Shown here: positions 60,755 through 64,000 of the stretch, piece after piece | Layout of the letters: every line of letters starts with the position of its first letter | How positions within the stretch are numbered: the stretch's first letter is position 1 | Assembly (NCBI RefSeq): GCF_008704795.1 | Contig: NZ_CP023690.1 | Location: 6,334,501 to 6,398,500 of the forward strand | DNA length: 64,000 bases | Direction: 5' to 3' | Source of the DNA: Streptomyces spectabilis | Lineage (GTDB): Bacteria > Actinomycetota > Actinomycetes > Streptomycetales > Streptomycetaceae | The notes under the pieces: model-generated | Told to the model about the DNA's origin: nothing | The model's input: only the letters and a program-made list of their open reading frames with translations | The model's database searches: none | Program-made: the position numbers and the translations under genes

Positions 60755-61696
60755 TCAGAACGCGCCCCAGGACTTTCGTCCTTCGCCTGTTCGCAGCGAA
60801 GCCATCCGGAGCGCGAACTCCGCCGCGGAACGCTCGCTCGCGCCCACCTGGTGGCCGATCCACACGACCATCATCAGCTCCCTCAAGTCGGCCAACGTCT
60901 CGTACCCGGGCCAGTTCATGAGGTCGAAGCCGTAGCGGTGGACGAACTCGGCGTACTCCGCCTTGCTGTGCCAGCCGTACCGGTCGTAGTACATGGCGGT
61001 CAGGATCAGGTCCCACTCGCGCGGGGCCAGGGCGAGCCCGTCCAGGTCAATGAAGACGGCATGGCCGTCCCGGTGGCGAAGGACGTTCCCGATGTTCGCG
61101 TCGCCGTGGATCAGGCCGAAGGGAAGAACGAAGTCCAGTCGGTCGTAGTCCTTGGAGAGCTTGGCCGCTCGCTCCTCCAGGAAGGACCTGTCGTCCTCCG
61201 AGACAGCAGTCAGGTCGGCCAGCGCTGCCGACAGCTTGGCCAGGGGGTCGAAGTAGGGGAGGCGCAGCGACTCGGGCTCTTCCAGCCAGTGGAACCGGCG
61301 AAGGAGATCGGCCAGTTCCCCGACCGTCGCGTACTCCTCCCGCTCCTGGACGCTCTCCCAGAAGGCCACCACCCGGCCGCGTACGACGACGGGTTGAGCG
61401 GCATCAGCCAGTACGCGCGTCGCAGGGAAGTCCACCGTCTCCAGCCAGCGGGCCACGCCCGCGGCCCGTTCCATCTCGGCGAGGACGGCCGGGTCGCGGG
61501 CGATGCGGACTATGACCGGTAAGGACGCCAGCCGGTACACCGCGTTCGATCCCAGGCGGAGCAGCTCTGCCCCTGAAGGATCGAGGCCGACCGTCTCGCA
61601 CGCCTCGCGCAGAACGGCCTCCACGCCCTCCGCCGTGAACTCCACGTCCCTGTCGCGCGCGTCCTCGCCGCTGCCCGAGATCATGCTTTCGACCAT
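60755..61696 (-). CDS. Aminoglycoside-phosphotransferase (APH)-family protein
   Basis: A 313-residue kinase-fold protein. N-lobe LRLGSNAVYRLASLPVIVRI with the ATP-binding Val/Ile-Arg/Lys strand; catalytic loop GLIHGDANIGNVLRHRDG (HGDxxxxN) and metal-binding FIDLDGLALAPREWDL. It resembles the APH/choline-kinase-like proteins common in Streptomyces, many of unknown substrate, so antibiotic resistance is possible but unproven. ATG 61696 is the first start; ATG 61684 is in frame and neither has a strong ribosome site. It is the last gene inside the integrative element. Confidence 0.87.
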   Translation of the reverse strand: MVESMISGSGEDARDRDVEFTAEGVEAVLREACETVGLDPSGAELLRLGSNAVYRLASLPVIVRIARDPAVLAEMERAAGVARWLETVDFPATRVLADAAQPVVVRGRVVAFWESVQEREEYATVGELADLLRRFHWLEEPESLRLPYFDPLAKLSAALADLTAVSEDDRSFLEERAAKLSKDYDRLDFVLPFGLIHGDANIGNVLRHRDGHAVFIDLDGLALAPREWDLILTAMYYDRYGWHSKAEYAEFVHRYGFDLMNWPGYETLADLRELMMVVWIGHQVGASERSAAEFALRMASLRTGEGRKSWGAF

Positions 61697-61818
61697 ACGG
61701 GCCAGCCCCACCCCGGGACAGGGCGTCCACGTAATGGCAGCGTGATGATCTTGGTGGCAAAGCCGACCCGGCAGCGCCGCGCCGCAGATCAGAGGTCCTG
61801 CCGACGAGCGTCCCCACC

Positions 61819-61864
61819 CGGCCTCCGGAGCCGTGTGCGCAGGTTCGAATCCTGCCGGGGGCAC
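61819..61864. repeat. attR: right 46-bp direct repeat
   Basis: Exact copy of 52375-52420, the tRNA-Arg 3' half, without acceptor 5' strand or D-arm, so it is not a working tRNA. It is followed by the same terminator-like hairpin and 92-bp block (61883-61974) as the left end. Confidence 0.9.
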
Positions 61865-62186
61865 TTCGCATGAAGTGCCCAAAGACCCCGCCATCAGCGA
61901 GTTCGCTGCGGACGGGGTCTTCGCGTATGTGCAGGCGGATGCCGCCGGAAGCAGCCCTTTGCCAGTGATCACGTTGTAATGGCGTGTTGATCTTCGAGTG
62001 TGTCTCCCCGACGTTTGCCCACGTCGCCGTCTGCCGCGGCTCCGGTGCATGAGGTCAGGGTCAGCTCTCGTCTGCCGGATCGGTCCAGTCGTCCGGCAGT
62101 GGTATTCCGTTGCCTCGCCACCCAACGTCATGCGAGAGCTTCACCGCCGGAGACAAGCCCTTGATATCCGCGGGGCGGCCCCGAGC

Positions 62187-62402
62187 TCATGGGGTGCCCG
62201 CATCCGAAACGCTCTGCGCGAAATCAGAAACGGTTCGCAGGATGCCTTGGCCGAAGTCGGTCGGAGCGACCAGCACCCCGAACGTCACCGCTACGGCCAA
62301 GACCATCGTCTGGTCGACCCGGCTTCTGGCCTGTACGCGTCGACGTACGAGCACGACGAGGATGACAGCGAGCAGAACTGCCAGGTTGATCGTCAGCTTC
62401 AC
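62187..62402 (-). CDS. Small membrane protein of plasmid-spread type
   Basis: A 71-residue protein with an N-terminal membrane helix (KLTINLAVLLAVILVVLVRR), a basic loop RVQARSRVDQ, a second hydrophobic segment TMVLAVAVTFGVLVAPTDFG and an amphipathic end. It resembles the small membrane proteins encoded next to transfer/spread (Spd) genes in Streptomyces plasmids and integrative elements. GTG 62402 has GGAAGGG upstream. It is the only gene surviving in the second element remnant. Confidence 0.65.
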   Translation of the reverse strand: MKLTINLAVLLAVILVVLVRRRVQARSRVDQTMVLAVAVTFGVLVAPTDFGQGILRTVSDFAQSVSDAGTP

Positions 62403-62689
62403 TGGTCGGCCCTTCCCCCAGGCAGGAACGTCCCAACTTTCCTGTGTAGCCCGGGCCGTACGGCTCGGCGACTGGGATACCTGCGGCTGGCGGCAAAGCG
62501 CTTATCTGAGGCTGGATCAGCTCGCCGTTGACACCTTGGGGATCTTCGGCGCGTACTCCTCGACAGGAGTGCGGCAAGCCCGGTCAAGGTGCCCAGGGAG
62601 CTCTGAGTTGAGCTCGGGCGCGTGTGGGGATCACAGGAGCTGGCCAGGCACGTTATCCCAGGCAGATCCGAATTTCACTCACTTCTACA

Positions 62690-62723
62690 GTGTGCGCAGG
62701 TTTCGCATCCTGCCGGGGGCACC
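62690..62723. repeat. Third, decayed tRNA-Arg 3'-end copy
   Basis: GTGTGCGCAGGTT at 62690-62702 and ATCCTGCCGGGGGCACC up to 62723 match the tRNA T-arm and 3' end, with one inserted base and one substitution in the T-loop. It is followed by CTTGGGTTAGGTG, similar to the sequence after the real tRNA, and by a terminator-like hairpin. Confidence 0.8.
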
Positions 62724-62818
62724 TTGGGTTAGGTGTCCGAAGACCCCGTCATCAGCGGTAGCGCTGAGGTCGGGGTCTTCGCGTATGTGTGGGGTGGCGG
62801 CCGCCTAGGCTCAGGGGT

Positions 62819-63547
62819 ATGACGACCATAGACGCAGAGATCTCGCGCGGCCTGGCCCCGGATGGGGTGTTGCGGGCCTCCATCAATCTTGGGAATCCGG
62901 TGCTCGCTCAGGGGAGTGCGGAGGAGCCGGCCGGGGTCACGGTGGAGCTTGCTCGTGAGGTTGCGGCGCGGTTGGGGGTGCCGGTGCGGTTCTTGTGCTT
63001 CGACGCGGCTCGCAAGTCGTATGCGGCGATGGCCGAGGGGCGTGCCGACCTGTGTTTCCTGGCGGTGGATCCGGATCGTGAGGAGGAGGTCGCGTTCAGC
63101 GCGCCGTACGTGCACATCGAGGGGGCGTACGCGGTGCCCGTGGAGTCCTCGTTCGTCTCCGCCGCTGACGTGGACCAGGACGGGGTGCGGATCGGCGTGA
63201 AGAAGGGGTCCGCTTACGACCTCTACTTGAGTCGGGCCCTCCGGTACGCCGCCGTGGTGCGCGGCGACGAGGGGGTGGGGGTCTTCCACGCCGAGGGGCT
63301 GGAGGTGGCGGCCGGCATCCGGCAGCCGCTGGCCGCGCACGTGGCCCGGCACGACGGACTGCGGCTGCTGGAGCCCGCGTTCATGACGATCCGGCAGGCC
63401 ATGGGGACGCCGAAGGAGCGGGGGCCGAAGGCGGCAGGGTTCCTGAGTGAGCTCGTGGGTGAGCTGGTGGCGTCCGGGTTCGTGGCCGATGCGCTGCGTC
63501 GGTCCGGCCAGGATCCGGCCCTGGCCGCCCCCGTCGCCGCGGTGTGA
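62819..63547 (+). CDS. SBP_bac_3-like protein without signal peptide
   Basis: A 242-residue protein with the fold of a family-3 solute-binding protein: GLAPDGVLRASINLGNPVLA, PAGVTVELAREVAARLGVPV, SYAAMAEGRADLCFLAVDPD and FSAPYVHIEGAYAVPVE. It has no signal peptide or lipobox, so it is cytoplasmic, unlike the true binding protein at the start of the window. Cytoplasmic relatives may act as sensors, cyclohexadienyl-dehydratase-like enzymes or orphan binders. ATG 62819 with AGGGG very close upstream. It is the first chromosomal gene after the island. Confidence 0.8.
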   Translation: MTTIDAEISRGLAPDGVLRASINLGNPVLAQGSAEEPAGVTVELAREVAARLGVPVRFLCFDAARKSYAAMAEGRADLCFLAVDPDREEEVAFSAPYVHIEGAYAVPVESSFVSAADVDQDGVRIGVKKGSAYDLYLSRALRYAAVVRGDEGVGVFHAEGLEVAAGIRQPLAAHVARHDGLRLLEPAFMTIRQAMGTPKERGPKAAGFLSELVGELVASGFVADALRRSGQDPALAAPVAAV

Positions 63548-63583
63548 CGCGCCCTGAGGCCTCCCCCCTCAGGGCGCGTGGCC

Positions 63584-64000
63584 TCAGGCCGCCAAGTGGT
63601 GGTCCGCCAGTTCCGTGGCCGCGTGGGCTATGGAGGCCAGGGTGGCGTGGCGGTGCCAGCCGGCGAAGGAGCGGCCCACGAAGTCGCGGATGCCGACGCG
63701 TTCCGCGCGGGGCATGCCGGACTGTTCGACGCGGTGGCTGAGGGCGACCAGGCGGAGCAGCGCGGTGAGGTCGACCGTGGTCATGTCGGTCAGCCAGAGC
63801 TCCTCCGGCCAGCGGGGGCCGCCGCGGCCGATGCCGAGGAGCAGGAAGTCGCCGTGGTCCTGGCCCCGGTCCCCGGAGTCGAGGACGACGGGGAGGCGGA
63901 CGCGGATGGCGGCGACCAGTTCGGCGGGGTCCGCGCTGCCCGACGGGATCAGGGCCACGCGCTTGCGGCCCAGCTTGGCGAGCTGGGCGATCTGGCCCGC
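63584..64000 (-). CDS. IS701-like transposase, C-terminal part (cut by window)
   Basis: 139 codons visible, ending at the stop 63586-63584; the start lies beyond 64000. The visible part reads QIAQLAKLGRKRVALIPSG, LWLTDMTTVDLTALLRLVAL, SHRVEQ and VGIRDFVGRSFAGWHRHATL with ASIAHAATEL, matching the end of IS701-type DDE transposases (the GLDHxxxRxxxGWxxHxTL pattern with the catalytic Glu in the HRVEQ helix). No terminal inverted repeat can be judged here. It may be an active insertion sequence or a domesticated copy. Confidence 0.72.
   Translation of the reverse strand, partial: AGQIAQLAKLGRKRVALIPSGSADPAELVAAIRVRLPVVLDSGDRGQDHGDFLLLGIGRGGPRWPEELWLTDMTTVDLTALLRLVALSHRVEQSGMPRAERVGIRDFVGRSFAGWHRHATLASIAHAATELADHHLAA

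Larger units (their letters stand above)
52375..61864. mobile_element. Integrative element in tRNA-Arg(CCG), about 9.4 kb
   Basis: Bounded by 46-bp direct repeats of the tRNA 3' half, with a tyrosine integrase next to the tRNA. Cargo: GntR regulator, an AT-richer gene with a nuclease-like pattern, a GNAT-like protein, hairpin arrays, a primase-like three-gene operon facing an XRE/TPR regulator, and a phosphotransferase. No complete replication initiator, excisionase or FtsK/Tra transfer ATPase was found, so it is probably a decayed or mobilisable relative of actinomycete integrative conjugative elements. Confidence 0.88.
61865..62723. mobile_element. Remnant of a second, related integrative element
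   Basis: This 0.86-kb segment lies between the right repeat of the main element and a third, decayed tRNA-end copy at 62690-62723. Its left end carries the same element-type 92-bp arm as the left end of the main island. Only one small membrane-protein gene is recognisable. The simplest reading is an older element in the same tRNA that lost its integrase and most cargo. Confidence 0.7.

Noticed and set aside
61819..61892. Second tRNA-Arg gene
   Set aside because: Only the anticodon arm to the 3' end is present; the acceptor 5' strand and D-arm are missing, so it is an attachment-site copy.
62690..62723. Third tRNA gene
   Set aside because: Only the T-arm and 3' end remain, with an inserted base in the T-loop.

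Overview
The window is high-G+C actinobacterial DNA and almost certainly Streptomyces. Supporting features are third-position G/C bias in nearly every gene, Ku with a stand-alone LigD polymerase domain, a conservon (CvnABCD) operon, the single-chain KGD form of 2-oxoglutarate dehydrogenase, a HAIR/ClgR-controlled lon, DUF6104 and Methyltransf_19 genes, and dispersed intergenic stem-loops typical of the genus. From memory, the order (glutamate-binding lipoprotein, malic enzyme, quinone oxidoreductase, KGD, two-component pair, lon, penicillin-binding protein/FtsW pair, LigD-pol/Ku) resembles the S. coelicolor SCO5260-SCO5310 core region. I could not check this.

Layout. 1-11.5 kb: an amino-acid ABC binding lipoprotein (cut by the window edge), malic enzyme, an MDR oxidoreductase, an HTH/Clp-N pair with a tandem operator, a PadR/DUF4097 operon, a divergent TetR/F420-oxidoreductase pair, an Erm(X)-like rRNA methyltransferase and a DUF6104 gene. 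11.5-18.4 kb: KGD, an OmpR-type two-component system and a spermidine-synthase-like protein. 18.5-22.6 kb: a rhomboid-like protein, a second PadR/membrane-protein pair, a compound minisatellite (38-bp and 17-bp arrays) and a GNAT protein. 22.7-29.6 kb: lon, GH25 lysozyme, MarR, a beta-propeller lipoprotein and a PP2C-like protein. 29.9-35.8 kb: a conservon ending in a styrene-monooxygenase-like flavoprotein. 35.9-40.6 kb: two divergent diiron proteins, TetR, a small protein and an NlpC/P60 hydrolase. 40.7-47.2 kb: PBP and FtsW/RodA pair, SH3 protein, a CseC-like kinase with a lipoprotein, a frameshifted class F sortase and a small membrane protein. 47.5-52.2 kb: a NERD-like protein, LigD-pol, Ku and two methyltransferases.

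At 52.35 kb a tRNA-Arg(CCG) gene carries an integrated island. A 46-bp direct repeat of the tRNA 3' half at 52375-52420 and 61819-61864 bounds a 9.4-kb element. It carries a tyrosine integrase, a GntR regulator, an AT-richer gene with a PD-(D/E)XK-like pattern, a GNAT-like protein, large hairpins, a three-gene primase-like operon facing an XRE/TPR regulator across a perfect 14-bp inverted repeat, and a phosphotransferase. A third, decayed tRNA-end copy at about 62.7 kb bounds a sub-kilobase remnant of a second related element that keeps one small membrane gene. This makes a tandem accretion at one tRNA. After it come a binding-protein-like gene without a signal peptide and the end of an IS701-like transposase.

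The island is the most likely place for undescribed biology. Chief leads are the unknown nuclease-like gene at 55.1-56.2 kb, the nested hairpin before it, and the primase-like/XRE module.
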